From Litoditis marina (lineage: Eukaryota; Nematoda; Chromadorea; Rhabditida; Rhabditidae): a stretch of DNA of 64,000 nucleotides. The stretch's first letter is position 1. Every line of letters begins with the position of its first letter. The position numbers and the translations under genes were made by a program. Under the pieces are notes generated by a model. The model was not told where the DNA came from and made no database searches. It worked only from the letters and a program-made list of their open reading frames with translations. Positions 1-18,130 of the stretch are shown here, piece after piece. The stretch spans positions 33,627,279 to 33,691,278 of the forward strand of contig OZ038434.1 in assembly GCA_964036275.1 (NCBI GenBank). Reading direction: 5' to 3'.

Positions 1-75
1 CTAGACAATAATCTCAATTGGGCACCAAAGAACCGAACAATTTGAAAAGAAACGAAGGTTGGGAAGTGATGAGCA
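1..75 (+). pseudogene. decayed CTLD exon copy in CTLD1
   Basis: Begins LDNNLNWAP like the copy at 4196-4264, then loses one base within the EPN region and shifts into a stop. No usable GT donor lies at the expected place. It sits before the last CTLD1 exon exactly as the 4196 copy sits before the last CTLD2 exon, so it is read as a pseudo-exon that was duplicated together with the domain. The true CTLD1 middle exon would lie left of the window. Confidence 0.6.
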
Positions 76-486
76 ATAGGGAAGGATCATTCTATCTCGA
101 GATACGTCCCAACATGGCTTTCCCTCTTTCTTTCAGTCGGAGTACGCCTACCAGTCTGTACTCTACAGTTCTTCCACATTAGCTACCTGAATAACATGCA
201 TGTAGATCAAATCGCACTTCTTTTTTATACATCCCTGCGAATCAAGTGAAACTTTTAGCTCTGCGCGGATACCGTTTTTTCAATCAAGGACAGTGTTTTC
301 TACCCCATCCAGATGTGTTTTGTAGTGTCATCCCGGTTTTTTTTAAAGAAATTCTGGAAAAATATGGCTTTATCGAGTTCAAACTACAACTTTTCATCGA
401 GTTCAAACAAGGAAGAAATACCGTCATTCTTATATTCAATAGATGTAGATCAAACATATCCCAGCTAATTGACTAAATGTTTCCAG

Positions 487-6181
<5,695 letters not shown>

Positions 6182-8526
6182 GAAACAGCTTTAAACTTTT
6201 TTTTTATCAATATAACCCGTAAATTATGATCGAAAAGTCCTGAAATCACCTTCGCTCTGCTCAATCAACAAGCCGAGTTAGTCCGGGCAACAACTGAACT
6301 GAAGCTGGAATTATTTGTGGGTGATCTCAAACTGTGGTTTATTGTGTTGTTGTTCTTGTCTGTATTGCCGTATTCGTTTCTTGTTTGTGGTCTTTATGTA
6401 ATGAAACTTTTTATTGTTTTTGTTACTTTCAACGTGAGGAAAAGAAATATTTTAGTGTTCGCACGAATGAAAAGGAGTCTACATCCATACTGCTCAGATA
6501 TTAGTTCAAACCACAAAAAATTGATTCATCACCCGCTCGTTTTGAATTTATATGTATTTTTTGAGAGTTTCGTAATTGAAATTTCTCGTTCTCTCACGCT
6601 TGATCCGTTTTCCGTGACCTTACATTGTCTTCCTCTACCTACCCTTTCCCAAGAGTATGAGCCGAGAAAACCTCGGTGCATCACCCACCTACTTCTATTG
6701 AACACAGCAGAATGTATGAACATGAGGCTGCAAAACAGACCACTCTCCATCACCACTTCTGTTAGAATTGTCAATAATACATGAGTCCGCATGGGACAGA
6801 AAAGAAGTATATACATCTCAGGTTTCCATGAGTACAAACCAGAAAAAACCGTTTGATTGATTTATTTATTTACATGCAAGCATGTGATATACAAGAGGAG
6901 AAAATAAAACATCGGCATTAGGAAACGAAAACATTCAAATGCGGAAATAAGAGTCGGAAATCGTGGAACATCATTTGGTGATTACCAGTAAAGGAAAAAG
7001 AAAACAATATAACAGCACAGAATACAGATAAAACAACTCACAAGTACGAAAGAAATAAATTGGGCCAATCTCACAGGATGAACAGAAAAACAGTAGAAGT
7101 CTCACTTAAATACATTCACCTAAAGTGCTTTTTTGCGGTTGGTTCATCACCTACTATTTCCTTATTAGTGGTCAGGTGTAAAACTACGTGAACCAAGTGG
7201 AACACAGCGGAGTTTGAAACCTCAGGTGAAAAGTCAAGGGACTATAGGCCCCTAAAAGGGATATTTTGGGAAATCGAGTAAACGCGAGCCTGAAAGGCCC
7301 TAAAAGGGCCGCGCATCCAGGTAACGAACACGCTTTAATCGATTCTGAATACAATTGTGTTGCACATTTTCTCTCATTTTCCGAGTAAGTACGCTAGGGT
7401 GAGCAGGAAAAAGAGACTAATTCTAGTATTTGAGACAGAAAATGTCATTATATTGGGCCCTAATTGGGTGATTTCAGCTACGCTAATCGCGGGCCTAAAA
7501 GGAACCTTTTAGGCTCTTCACCTCAACTTTTCACCTATGACCGGTACTCACAGTCCCATGAGTGCAAACTAAAGAGAAAAAACGTCGGTGCACCTCCCAC
7601 TTGTTTCTGGAAACTCGGGGGTATCTCGGAACTCTCTGACAATTAATGATGATGCAAAACAGGACATTCTCTACCACCACTACTATTGAAAATGTCAACA
7701 CTGTGGACGTCCACCTATAAATGGAACTGTATGTATAGTGCTCACATTTCTCAACTGGACTCGTTGGCAGCGTGCCAAAAACTTTAGAAGACTATTGTTT
7801 AGAGAAAACATGTATTTTACAGAAAGTTTCTTTGAATACGAATTGTAGTGAAGAGCAAGAACACTTAACATAATTTTCTAATGCTTTGAAATTTTTCAAC
7901 ATGTTCAAAAACTGCCTTGAAATTTCATTGGCAAGCTGCCCAAGTCCAGTTGGGAAATGTGCGAACTATACCTCTCCAATTCGTGTGAGGGCAAACCGGT
8001 GTAAACTTGAAACATCTTCCACTTGTTTCTGACTATTTCTTACTATCCCGGTATATTAAAAATAAGTTGAAGACAGCAGAATTCAATAAATACAACGATA
8101 AAGTAGACGTTTCACGTAAAACAACACACTTTCCAGTATCTATATCCGTTTCCCAGGAGTACAAGGCTGCAAACCAAGACAAAAAAACGTCGGTGCACCT
8201 CCCACTTGTTTCTAATTAGTGGTCACGTGTATATCAACGTGAACGAGTGAAACACAGCAGAATTTAAAACTGTGCTTAGATTCCCATGAGTGCAAACCAA
8301 TAGGAAAAAACGTCGGTGCACCTCCCACTTGTTTCTAGAAACCCGGGGGTATCTCTGAACTCTCTAACAATTGATGAGGCTGCAAAACAGACCACGCCCT
8401 CTTCTCTCTCAGAGATACGAAACCCCCTCAGGGCACGATATTCGAATATATTGACAGAATCTAGTTGTCTGGCTGGCTTATTTACTTCCTCTTTTCTGAT
8501 TATTTCTTCATTCCGATTCCACTAAA
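6182..8526 (+). other. intergenic region between lectin and membrane-protein genes
   Basis: No exon is supported. It contains repeated blocks sharing the core TCCCATGAGTGCAAACC and CACCTCCCACTTGTTTCT (about 6640-6770, 7546-7680, 8148-8215, 8278-8398) and one long inverted-repeat element (7205-7545). The small ORFs here are products of these repeats. Confidence 0.6.
7205..7545. mobile_element. GGTGAAAAGTCAAGGG long inverted-repeat element, copy 1
   Basis: GGTGAAAAGTCAAGGGACTA to CCTCAACTTTTCACCTATG, with GGCCCTAAAAGGG blocks near both ends and the centre CGCTAGGGTGAGCAGGAAAA. Intergenic. Confidence 0.8.
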
Positions 8527-11500
8527 ATGGGCTGGCGTTTAGCGTGGAAGGACCCCGAAGGACCTGCGTGAGTTTTATTCGAAGAAAATGAACTGGAGGG
8601 AAAGATATACTTCTCTCTAACGAGTTACTGTTCTTTTCCGTGACTTAACCCTCAAATCGCGAGATTCCATGTCTTTACTTTGATTTGTGTATGAATAGTT
8701 TTGATGAACTAGAACTCTGAAAAACCGCTGCAACTTAAACTACCGGACTCGCCAATTTTGCAACTTAAAATACCGGGTTAAACCAGATGTCGCCTGTTTG
8801 ATATTCATGAGAAGATGCAGGCTAATTCGACACCAGTATTTAAGTCTGCATCTTCTTCGGTATTTTAAGCTGCCTGCGTTTTCACAGAACAGCATGGATT
8901 ATTGATACAAAACATGTGGCACATCACTGCTATATGGTGATGATAACCGATGTTTCACACGCGCACACGTAGCTGTTTGCATGAATGGCAGCCTGCACTT
9001 TGTAGTTTATACAAGTAGACCCGTTACTAGTGAATTAAGTAGGGTTACTGACTCATTCGTTTCACGATTTAGGTGACTACTCAATTTAGTTATGATATCG
9101 TAACTTAACACTGAATCTGATGCGATTCAGAAGCCATTCACGTGCCTTACACTACAGTTGGTCACCCCATTACCTGCGGACAATCAATAAGATCTGGTGG
9201 GATGTGTTGTTTATGAGGGCACGAGCCGCTGGTTTTTGAGCCCCCAAATACCGCGTAGATTAGTCATGAAAGCGCAGCTGTCACCAAAGAAAACGACTTG
9301 AGACAGATTTATAATAGTTCCGGTTACATTGTAGTTGGATCGCCTTCCTTTTCAGTAATAAGTCTTTGATTGATTTACATACACCTGCTGTGAGATACAT
9401 AGAGAAAAGAAAGTGAATGAAAAACAACGGAATTTGAGCAAAATGAAAACAATAATCGAAACCATGAAGAACAGAAAAGTGAACATTGAACGAGCATATA
9501 TATGACTACGGTACAACGATCGACACTTCAATGGGGTTCTGAATAATGAACATAGTAAGGTCAGTTATAGTCGCCATTTTGCCCATAAAGACAGCAGAGG
9601 GTTCAATTGATTGAGCGATGCCGGGCAAGCGGTCGTTGATTATCTACCAGCAGTTGAGAGAGTGCGTAGATCAACTCAGAACGATTGGCGCCAATTTGCT
9701 TCGATTGGCCAGCTACAAGAGCGAGATAGTGTGCAGGTCAATGAGGCCGCAGACATCTGGGTCTCTCTGACTCGCACACTCTCTCGTTCAGCCAATAAAA
9801 AAGTGGCTGGCCAATTGGATGAGAATTGTCTGAGAATGATACTCAGACAAACTGGCCGCTCGCCAAACCCCGCCTTTTACAAAATCGATGGTACGGTGTC
9901 CACAACGGTTTGACAAATCCTATACAAGTCGCAACCTATGTGTATTGGATTCAGACCACAACTAAGCTAGTTGTAGTTCGGTTTTATGGTCAACTTTCAT
10001 AAGTTGCTTTCCGATTGGAAAAGTTTTGGGTGAACGTTTTGCAGACGAATATGATATAGTCATAGTCATTTCTCGGTTGACTCTCACATTATACGATTGA
10101 ACTTCCGGTTTTGACCTCCTAAACACCCACCTAGGTTGGTCATAAGAACAGCTGTCACCTGTGAGAATCACTATTTACACCAGTTCAAGTTACTCTCTAG
10201 GTTTAGGTTACTTGCCGGTTGGAACATTTTGATTGATCTGTAGTTCTTGTCATTATTACGCATACTCCTACAGTATGCAGTAACTTGTGAGTTTTGACCT
10301 ACCCTCCCCACATACCCCGTAGATTAGTCATAAGAACATTTGTCACCAGTTAGAACAACTAGTGACAGCTTTGCCAACGGTTCAAGTTACTTTTTCGTTT
10401 CAAGTTACTTTCGGGGTTCTCGGGCCAACGTTTTGCAAAATACTAGCAACATTTTGTTTAGTTGACGTATTTACGTGTGTTTGTACAAAGAAGGCCTTTC
10501 TTTCTATTCAGATGTAGAAAGAAGAGCAGGGGAAAAAGACAGCATTTGTGTGTGTCTCCACGTCCAATGAATGAATTGGTATACTCTAGGCAAAAGCATC
10601 GGATATGCTCCGACTTCGTTCTAGGAGAATCATACAGAGTAATTTTTGTTTCTATAAAATTAAGACTTTTTTTTAATTTCGTTCGAATAATTTGTTGTAT
10701 GCGGAAAAAAACGTGAGCTCGCCTCGTGCACCATCAAAATCTGAAAACCCTTGGGACACAGAACATACTCCGCTCGCATACAATAAAACCTATATTTAAA
10801 CTTTTTTTTTGAATAACTTTAACTTTAATTTATTTCAGAAACAACTTGGAATGGGCTCCTCCTGTCCGAGTCATCGCTATTGTCACTCTATTCGCGTCCA
10901 CTTTGGACTTAATGGCAGACTTTCTGGTTTGTAGCAGGTAAACTGTTAATATTGTTTATTTATCAGTTTCATTCATGTTTAATAGGCAATTAGTTTTATA
11001 TGATCATTTCTTCTATGTAGATCGGTATGAAGTTTTGGTGAATTTACCTGTAGAGTTGGGCATCAGATTGTAAAAGTCAGCAAAACGTACAAATCAAAGA
11101 AACAATACCATTCATTGATTTCAACGATGTAGTTTTCGTTCTTAATACTTGAAAGTTCTTTTTTATATTAAATTCCGATGGGAAAATTGCAGAATAGCAG
11201 AGTTTCTGGGAAATTTCCACAGTCAACTGGCTATCTATGCAGCCTACGGATACTTCTTCTTTACTGGTTCGTCCTTGACTTTCATTCGATTATGTTGGTT
11301 TTTCACATACATTTTCTCTGTGGTTCTGTGCACTGTCCCTATTTTTTGTTGTGGAACTTCAGTTTGCACATTGTTGATTTTTGGGGTGACATTTTCCATT
11401 TAGAAGCTATTTAGAAGCCATTTAGAACCCTTATAAGTGTTTTTATAAGGTTACTGGTAACTTGTACTAGTGTCACGGAATGTTTGTTTTTCCTCATGAA

Positions 11501-14500
11501 AAGTGTTGTTCGTTCGTCTTATTTCGTTAACAGAACTTTTTTCCGGTAAATGTGGTAATTTCCATCTGTTTCCCATGCAGATCCCATACTTTCCCATTTT
11601 GAACTTTTTTCTAGAAGAGAATGTGTTTGACGAGTAGGAATGGGTCGGTTAGCGGGGTTTTATGGGAGAGTCTAACAAAAATTTGGAGCTCTTAGGAACT
11701 ATTTAACACTTCCATAATCAACATGTTTATTGAATTTCGAATAACTAGGTATTCTTGATGGAAAAAAACACACCGTAACTCTTTAACACTTACTCAACAT
11801 GTCACGAAATGCAAACTACGAATTTGTTTAAGCTGCGCGTTATACAAGAAAACTTTTTTCTTCTGCTCTTTCCCGCCAAATACACGTTTTGTTACACGTT
11901 TTCACGTTTTCGGTACACAAAATACACAATTTAGGTGAGGCTACAGGAGATAAGAATCCAAAGTCACTGTAATTAGCAGATCCATACAACACACTAAAAA
12001 AAACTATGTTAGTGTTATTTATGAATATTTGCAGGAGTTTCGGTATTCGTCTACATTTTCGAGATGGTCGATGTCTGTCAGACGCTGAAATATGACGAGG
12101 AGAACGTGTTCTACGCACGACTGGCGAAGAGTATGGTGCTCGCTTTGGAGGAGGTGCGGTAGTTCTTCTAAACAAATACACATCATTTTTATATTTTGTT
12201 TCACGCGCTTCTAACACTCTACAGTAATATTCTCGAGCTTCTAGGTCAAAGTTTGGTATATTGGCGTAATTTAATTTTTTCCAAATTTCGGTAGTATCTT
12301 TTGCTTCATCACTACTACAAGCTCTGAAAGGTTGAACGCGAAATAATAGATTAATCATTAGAAAAAGCCTCTTCAACATTCGACGGACTACTGTAGGAGG
12401 ACATCGACTAGTGAAACAGAGTATAGTTTGATCAGGTTGGATCACCCCGTATTCCCAGATCAGACTACTACTTAGGGTTTTGATCAGTGACTCAGTTTGA
12501 TTATTTGTTGACCCACACTTCTTTTCTGATCTGAACCCTCTTTTTGCGAGTCAATTCCATTTCTAGGTAACTATTCTCAACGTCACTAATATCAACGTAC
12601 CTAGTAACTAGATGATAGTGCGAGCACCTTATTATCATTTGTGTAGAGTTTGATTTATTTTTTACTCGAATTTTTCTAATCTGAACCCTTGCTTCAGCGA
12701 GTAAGTTTCTAATCTTTTGAGAACTAGGTTGACGAGGATATTCTTTTGAAATAGTTCCAAACCATATAGTCCAAAAAACTACAAGTTTGATTTGCTCTTG
12801 ACCCAATTATTTTCTCATCTAGACCCATGCTTCTATCGAGTCAATTTCTGTTGTAATAGTGCCGGGAATCTGCGTCAGAAAACGGAAAAACAAGTCAACT
12901 GTTCATGGAGCAAAGCATTTTCTCGCGGTTGCAAATAGTTACGGAAAATGAAATTGGGACTTGAATAAAATATGATAAAAACTTACATAAACTGAAAAAC
13001 CGATCTAGACTCCGCGGTAGCTCCACAGACGTTCATCTCTCCATGAAGGGCACTTCCTGGGTGAAGGTCACCAATTTTTGCACTAGTCAAATACAGATAT
13101 AATAGAATAAACCAATATGAGTTTTTAATATTTTTCTGTGTAATGTGTGACACATAACCTGTACGACAGTTGTTGAACATGTTACCTAAGTTATGTTACC
13201 TCGCAGTCATTTTCTTGTTAAAGGGGGACAGAAAGGAAAGTTAATATGAAAGAGCTTCTCAAGAGAAACCGATAAGAATAACTTTCAATTCAAACTAACG
13301 GACCTAATTTGCATACGGTTGACACGTGTTTGCCTGTTTTGGCGCGCGCAAGCGCGCGCAACGCTATATTAAGGTACCCCGGGGTACCTAAACTAGCTTT
13401 CCTTTCTGCCCTCCTTTAATGTCATGTGTACTGTACACATGAAACATATATGATGTTTTGTAAATTGAGCATATCATTTTAATTCCAGGTCCCCCTCCCC
13501 TCCCTTCTCAACATTCTGTTCACGAACGAGCCTCGTCTATCTCTGGCCAATCCAGTCTTCTTCTCCTCCTGCATAAAGTTCGTCGCCCTCACCTGGGGTC
13601 TGGTGAAGTTCACGAAACTACGATTCTTCTGGTGCTGTTTGCCGTTGAACCCGAAACATGACACAAAGTTAGTTGATTAACTGTTTTTTTACGTGAAAAT
13701 TCACGTGGAATACCACGTCAAACGTGTGATATTTCCCGGTGGACGTGTGTGATACTAGCTTTTTCTGGTGCTGTCTCCGCCGAACCCAAAACATGATATG
13801 AAATGAGTCGATTACCCGTTTTCACGTGTTTTTCATGTGAAATTTAACGTAAAACGTGACTTTGATTCGGTCACACCTAGTCGATTCCGGATGTTCGTGA
13901 AAATACGTGATATGTAGGGAACTCACACGCTAGCAAAAAACGCTTACTCTTGTTTCGTTAAAGGGGGGGGGCAGAAAAGAAAGCTAGTTCAGGTACCCCG
14001 GGTACCTAAACATAAGGTTGCGCGCGCCACAACTTACTGAATTACGTGAACCGTATGCAAAGTAGGATCGTCAGTGTGAAATAAAATTTGTATATATCGA
14101 TTTCTCTTAGGCAGCTCTTTAATATGAACTATCCTTTCTGCCCCCCTTTAACCATAGCTATAGAACCCAAAAAGGCACGACGCTAAGTGAGTTGATTACA
14201 CGTTTACGTGAAAGTTGACGGAAATTGGATACGGCAAATACTGTTTTACACCTTCTACGTGACAATTTCCGCAATTTTTGTCATAATTAGTAATTAGTAC
14301 GCAATAGGCTGTCTCCTATCTCCTACATCAACAGCTGTTAGAGCAAAAAACGTTCGCGAGACCCCATCAATCAAAGCTGGCTTTGTTTTGACCAACAAAC
14401 ATTCATTCTGCAGACCAGTAGACTTTTGGTAGAGTAATCGTATAGTTACCAGATCAGAAACCACATCGAGCTCAACCAGTTCAAACTACTACCCGAAAAT

Positions 14501-15116
14501 GTAAAATGTTACGTGGTAACTCCAACTTGATGAACTCATATGTAAAGAGATTAAAGTTGTTGACCTCGTTATCTCAAACCATGTCTAATTGTTCTGAGTA
14601 ATTCAACTAGAAAAAACATAGGAATCGTAGAGTTCGCAATCCTCCTGGAACTTGAATCTCAACACCTTAACTCAGCGGCCTAAACCCCTACACTCAACTG
14701 CGTGAACTAACGAGCCAGTGACAGAAGAAATGTCAACTTTCAAAAAGAAATCTGGTGGTAATGAAACATGCAAACTGAGTAGAACCAGAATAACCCCCAT
14801 CGACTTCCCAGGACCAACTTTCTGCTTATCAACAAAACATTCGATATCGGTTTTTTCACGGAAGATCAAGCAACAAAGAAGATTTGGATTTCTCCTTATA
14901 TCGATCTTTTCTGCAGGAAACCCAAACTTCATTATTGATTTTTCAAACTTCTATATCGATTTTTGCAGGGAGAACGTGCGTCGTATGTTCCAGTTCACCC
15001 TCTACCGCATCTGTATGCTCATCGTCAACATTTGCCATATTTTGGCCATTTTTATTGTCATCAAAAATATTTTGGCGAGCAAAGATGGCGGAAAACCGAT
15101 TATTGTTAGGGAATAG
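8527..15116 (+). CDS. four-helix integral membrane protein, unknown family
   Basis: Exons: 8527-8567, 10839-10937, 11193-11266, 12035-12153, 13489-13667, 14969-15116 (TAG); 660 nt, 219 residues, all junctions in phase. The start MGWRLAWKDPEGPA is the first ATG of an open exon with a good GTGAGT donor. Four hydrophobic stretches are visible: about residues 23-45 (VIAIVTLFASTLDLMADFLV), 57-82 (AAYGYFFFTGVSVFVYIF), 133-152 (FFSSCIKFVALTWGLVKF) and 180-204 (CMLIVNICHILAIFIVI). Between helices 2 and 3 lies a polar loop containing DVCQTLKYDEENVF and the segment LALEEVPLP. The C-terminus is short and charged (SKDGGKPIIVRE). No cleavable signal peptide. I do not recognise the family; no enzymatic motif is evident. 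A poly(A) signal follows at 15504. Expression evidence would be needed for certainty, but frame closure across six exons makes a real gene very likely. Confidence 0.75.
9565..9923. mobile_element. TAGTCGCCATTTT repeat, copy 2, with a nested insertion
   Basis: Same ends as copy 1 but interrupted at about 9675-9840 by a second element (ACGATTGGCGCCAATTTGCT...TTGTCTGAG). The rest of the host element resumes at AATGATACTCAGAC. In intron 1 of the membrane-protein gene. Confidence 0.85.
9675..9840. mobile_element. CAGAACGATTGGCG element, nested copy
   Basis: About 165 bp: GAACGATTGGCGCCAATTTG, GATTGGCCAGCTACAAGAGC, GCCAATAAAAAAGTGGCTGG, GAATTGTCTGAG. Found standing alone at 29515-29680. Confidence 0.85.
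13217..13419. mobile_element. KpnI-palindrome MITE, copy 2
   Basis: Reverse orientation: AAAGGGGGACAGAAAGG to CCTTTCTGCCCTCCTTTAA with GGTACCCCGGGGTACC. In the membrane-protein gene, about 70 bp before exon 5. Confidence 0.9.
13759..13820 (+). pseudogene. partial copy of membrane-protein exon 5 end
   Basis: Aligns with the end of exon 13489-13667 and the following intron (TTTCTGGTGCTGT, GAACCCAAAACATGA, then GATTACCCGTTTT). A shorter, more decayed third copy is at about 14163-14205 (GAACCCAAAAAGG...GAGTTGATTACACG). Confidence 0.55.
13957..14151. mobile_element. KpnI-palindrome MITE, copy 3
   Basis: TTAAAGGGGGGGGGCAGAAA to TTTCTGCCCCCCTTTAA; next intron of the membrane-protein gene. Confidence 0.9.
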
Positions 15117-15503
15117 CCGAATCAAGATGTTATGAATGATGAGTGCGGGATGGTAACCTCGGAGTTAACTGAGACTTGACTGGGACTTAACTGGGACCAA
15201 AGTTGAACTCGACTTGAATTTGATTCAAAATTAACTTGAACTCACCATGAGCTTTCCTCCGATTCAGGTGGTTTGTAGTTTGTTTCTAGATCAAATCACA
15301 GTCGAGATTATGTCATTTTCTATAGAGAACATAAGTTTTAACTCCCAGAAGCAACTTTAAAGGGGAAAAGTTTGAAATTTGTAATTCAAGTAAAACATAT
15401 TTGTTTGTAATGAAATACTTTGTAAACGAGTGTTACCATCCTGTATGTTGGGTACGTTTTCATGCAGGTACAACCATATATTTTGTAGTCGAAATGTAGT
15501 GTC

Positions 15504-15509
15504 AATAAA
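15504..15509 (+). terminator. poly(A) signal, membrane-protein gene
   Basis: AATAAA about 390 nt after the stop codon of the four-helix membrane protein; the first canonical signal downstream in that orientation. Confidence 0.45.
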
Positions 15510-16074
15510 CATTGAATCAAAATTGTTGTTTTGGGTTTTGGATAATCAATAATCTGTATTAGTATTCAAACCAAGAAAGAACCGTGAAATTTGATCGAAC
15601 ACGACCATCGAACATAATAAAGTTTAGGAAATGATACTTTGAGGTGCATTTATTAGTCACGTGAAAGAACCTGGAAAACCATCTACGTTTTTCGAATAAA
15701 TGCTGACTTTTCACGTGATGGAACTTGAAAAATCGCCTAATATAACTGTAACAAAAATACGTTTTCTCATGAGTGGTGCACTATTTTTTACGTTTTACGT
15801 GACCAAGCATAGATTACTGTTCGTAAAGTTCATGGCTTTCTGAGTTAGTTGCGGTTGTACTAAAATTAGCATAAGGCTTCGAGCGATATACGATATTCAT
15901 CGAAAGATACGTATTGGAAGTCCGCAAATCGAAGACCAAGCTACAAAGTCCAAGGCGCGAACAAAAAATTGCTTCCGACAACAGGTGCCGCACAGTCTAC
16001 GATGATAAATCATATTTTTTGTTCGTACATTGTTTTTGATGATTTATAACACCACTCTCCACTTTTTCCACTCT

Positions 16075-16145
16075 TTTTCTCTCTCTCTCTCTCCTCTCTT
16101 TCTCTCTCTCTCCCTCCCTCTCTCTCTCTCTCCATCCTTCCCTCT

Positions 16146-16181
<36 letters not shown>

Positions 16182-16240
16182 TTCTTTCTCTCTCTCTCTC
16201 TTTCTTTCTCTCTCTCTCTTTCTTTCTCTCTCTCTCTCTT
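16075..16240 (+). repeat. CT-rich microsatellite tract
   Basis: Imperfect (CT)n with interspersed TTT and CCC. The apparent Ser/Leu-rich and Arg/Glu-rich ORFs on the two strands are artefacts of this tract. Confidence 0.9.
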
Positions 16241-16689
16241 CCGTCACCTGTCAAACCTTTTCCTCCTTCACCTTAGTCAACATGGTCACTATTTAGACGT
16301 GGCGCGTAAAACTAAACAAACGCCGATTTGCGACCCCCGAAAAAAGTTCATGTTACCCCCCTCCGTTCACTGTATTGCAACGCACATTGGTGGACAAAGA
16401 GTGTCAACAGAAATTTTAAAATTCAAAGAATGTAAATACAACAATAAAAACTAAATATTGACCAGCTGAGGGTGTAAAAATTTTCACGATCATTTTTATC
16501 ACTTCGCTGTAACGTCTGAGATTGCTGATGGGTGGGTGAACGAAAAATCAAAGTTTTTTATCGAATTTCACTGGGGGTCTTAAAGAAACCGGATAGCTAA
16601 CAGATTAATGCTAGTTCAGGAAAAATACTACCAACAACCTAACTCGCGTAAGAAACATTCGCAAAAAACATTTCAAAGAAACATTTCAA

Positions 16690-17290
16690 CTTCTACATTT
16701 ATACACAGCATCAACTAGAATTACAGTACTTTATCTGTTTCTTCCATGACTGAAGCAGTTTACGTACCCAAGCAAGACACATCACAAATGTTCGAATACA
16801 GTACTCTACCACCGTCTAATTTGACAAAGCTACAGATTTGCGTGTGTTTTTCAGTCCCGTTCTCACGGAACAGATATATTTCGGTCTGTATAGATTTATA
16901 CACATCATAAACTATAAATACAGTAGACTATCATCATCTAATGTGGTCAGGACTATAGAAGTTGACATACCTGCGCAAGACACAGCATAAACTAGAACTA
17001 CAGTACTCTACCACCGTCTAATTTGGCGAAGACTACAGTTTTGCGTGTGTTTTACGTCCCATTCTCCCGGAACAGACATGTTTCAGTCTATAGAGATGTC
17101 TACTCAGCATAAACTAGAGATACCGTACTCTACCACCATCAAATGAGGCCAAGACTATAGATGTTGACATACCCACGCAAAACATAGCATAAACTATAGC
17201 TACAGTACTCTACTACCCTCTAACCTGACCTGGACTACAGTTTTGCGTGTGTTTTTCAGGTCCTTCTCACGGAACAGAATTGCTTTAGTC
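16690..17290 (+). repeat. imperfect tandem array, about 200-bp unit
   Basis: Recurrent cores are TACAGTACTCTACCACC, TTTGCGTGTGTTTT and CACGGAACAGA, with the spacing between successive CGGAACAGA cores close to 190-220 nt (about 16868, 17069, 17270). The last unit runs into the possible exon at 17259. Confidence 0.6.
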
Positions 17291-17372
17291 GTGGCTCTCG
17301 AGTACCTACTTTCCGTCTCTATTTACCTATTTGAGTCACACGCTTTTTTCCCGACGACCCTCACTATTTACA
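17259..17372 (+). other. possible orphan exon encoding a hydrophobic segment
   Basis: Flanked by TGTTTTTCAG and a GTCAGT donor, and open in one frame with the hydrophobic stretch IALVVALEYLLSVSIYLF. Its 5' edge is copied in the upstream tandem array and its 3' half (GAGTCACACGCTTTT...ACTTCCGGTCAGTTT) is copied at about 17617-17671. No partner exon with matching phase was found, so it may be an exon of an unseen isoform, a dead exon, or chance. Confidence 0.25.
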
Positions 17373-17860
17373 CTTCCGGTCAGTTTTCTTTCATTGCTCG
17401 GCGCGCGTCTGTAAACGGCACACGCAACTTGTGTTCACTTATAGGTCATTTATAACCCCATAATGAATGAATTAATCATTGATTGTTCCCGTGAATCACG
17501 TTAAACGTGAAGTCACGTGCAACGGTAATTTTTTATGACCTTTAACGAATCAATTGTTAGTCATAGGTACTAAACCCGCTTTAGATTGGGTCATTGACGA
17601 AAGAACTATAACTCATAGGAGTCACACGCTTTTCTCCCGACGACTCTGCTATTTACACTTCCGGTCAGTTTGCGGGGCGCGCGCGGCCAGACACGCGCAC
17701 CTTTCATTGCAGCTCGCGCGCCGGTAAACGGCACACGAACCTTTTGTTCATAACTAGGCGCGTTCTTAGAAAATCATGCAAGCCCACATATGTTGACCTA
17801 TCAGACTATATGTGTAGTTTGATTCGGTTACTTTTTGATCGAATTCCATAAATTATGGGG

Positions 17861-18130
17861 TGAATTCTATATGTAACCGGGTTTTTAGGTAACCTAACCC
17901 TTTTTTGGTAACCTATTTTTCAGGTTACCTCAGTTGGTAACCGGATGGTAACCTAAAATGAAAAACCGGTTACCTGTTTTTCTAACGCAAAATGTGGTTT
18001 TTACCGTTAGTTTTACCGTTAACCGGATTTTAGTTTTAGGTTACTTCCAGGTTACCTACCAAGGTAACCTGAAAAAAAGGTTACCAAAAAAGGGTTAGGT
18101 TACCTAAAAACCCGGTTAGTTGTAGAATTG
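17861..18130. mobile_element. GGTAACC-rich long inverted-repeat element, copy 1
   Basis: About 265 bp, two arms: TGTAACCGGGTTTTTAGGTA, ACCTAACCCTTTTTTGGTAACC and the reverse, meeting around AAAATGTGGTTTTTACCG. No ORF. Confidence 0.88.

Noticed and set aside
10931..10936. Earlier donor GTTTGT at 10928 for membrane-protein exon 2
   Set aside because: Only the donor at 10938 (GTAAAC) keeps phase with exon 3 (AG joining A) and gives a continuous protein.
15997..16296. Long ORFs rich in Arg/Glu or Ser/Leu
   Set aside because: Pure products of the CT/GA tract, present on both strands; the same holds for ORFs at 18753-19073, 23905-24462 and 47251-47568.
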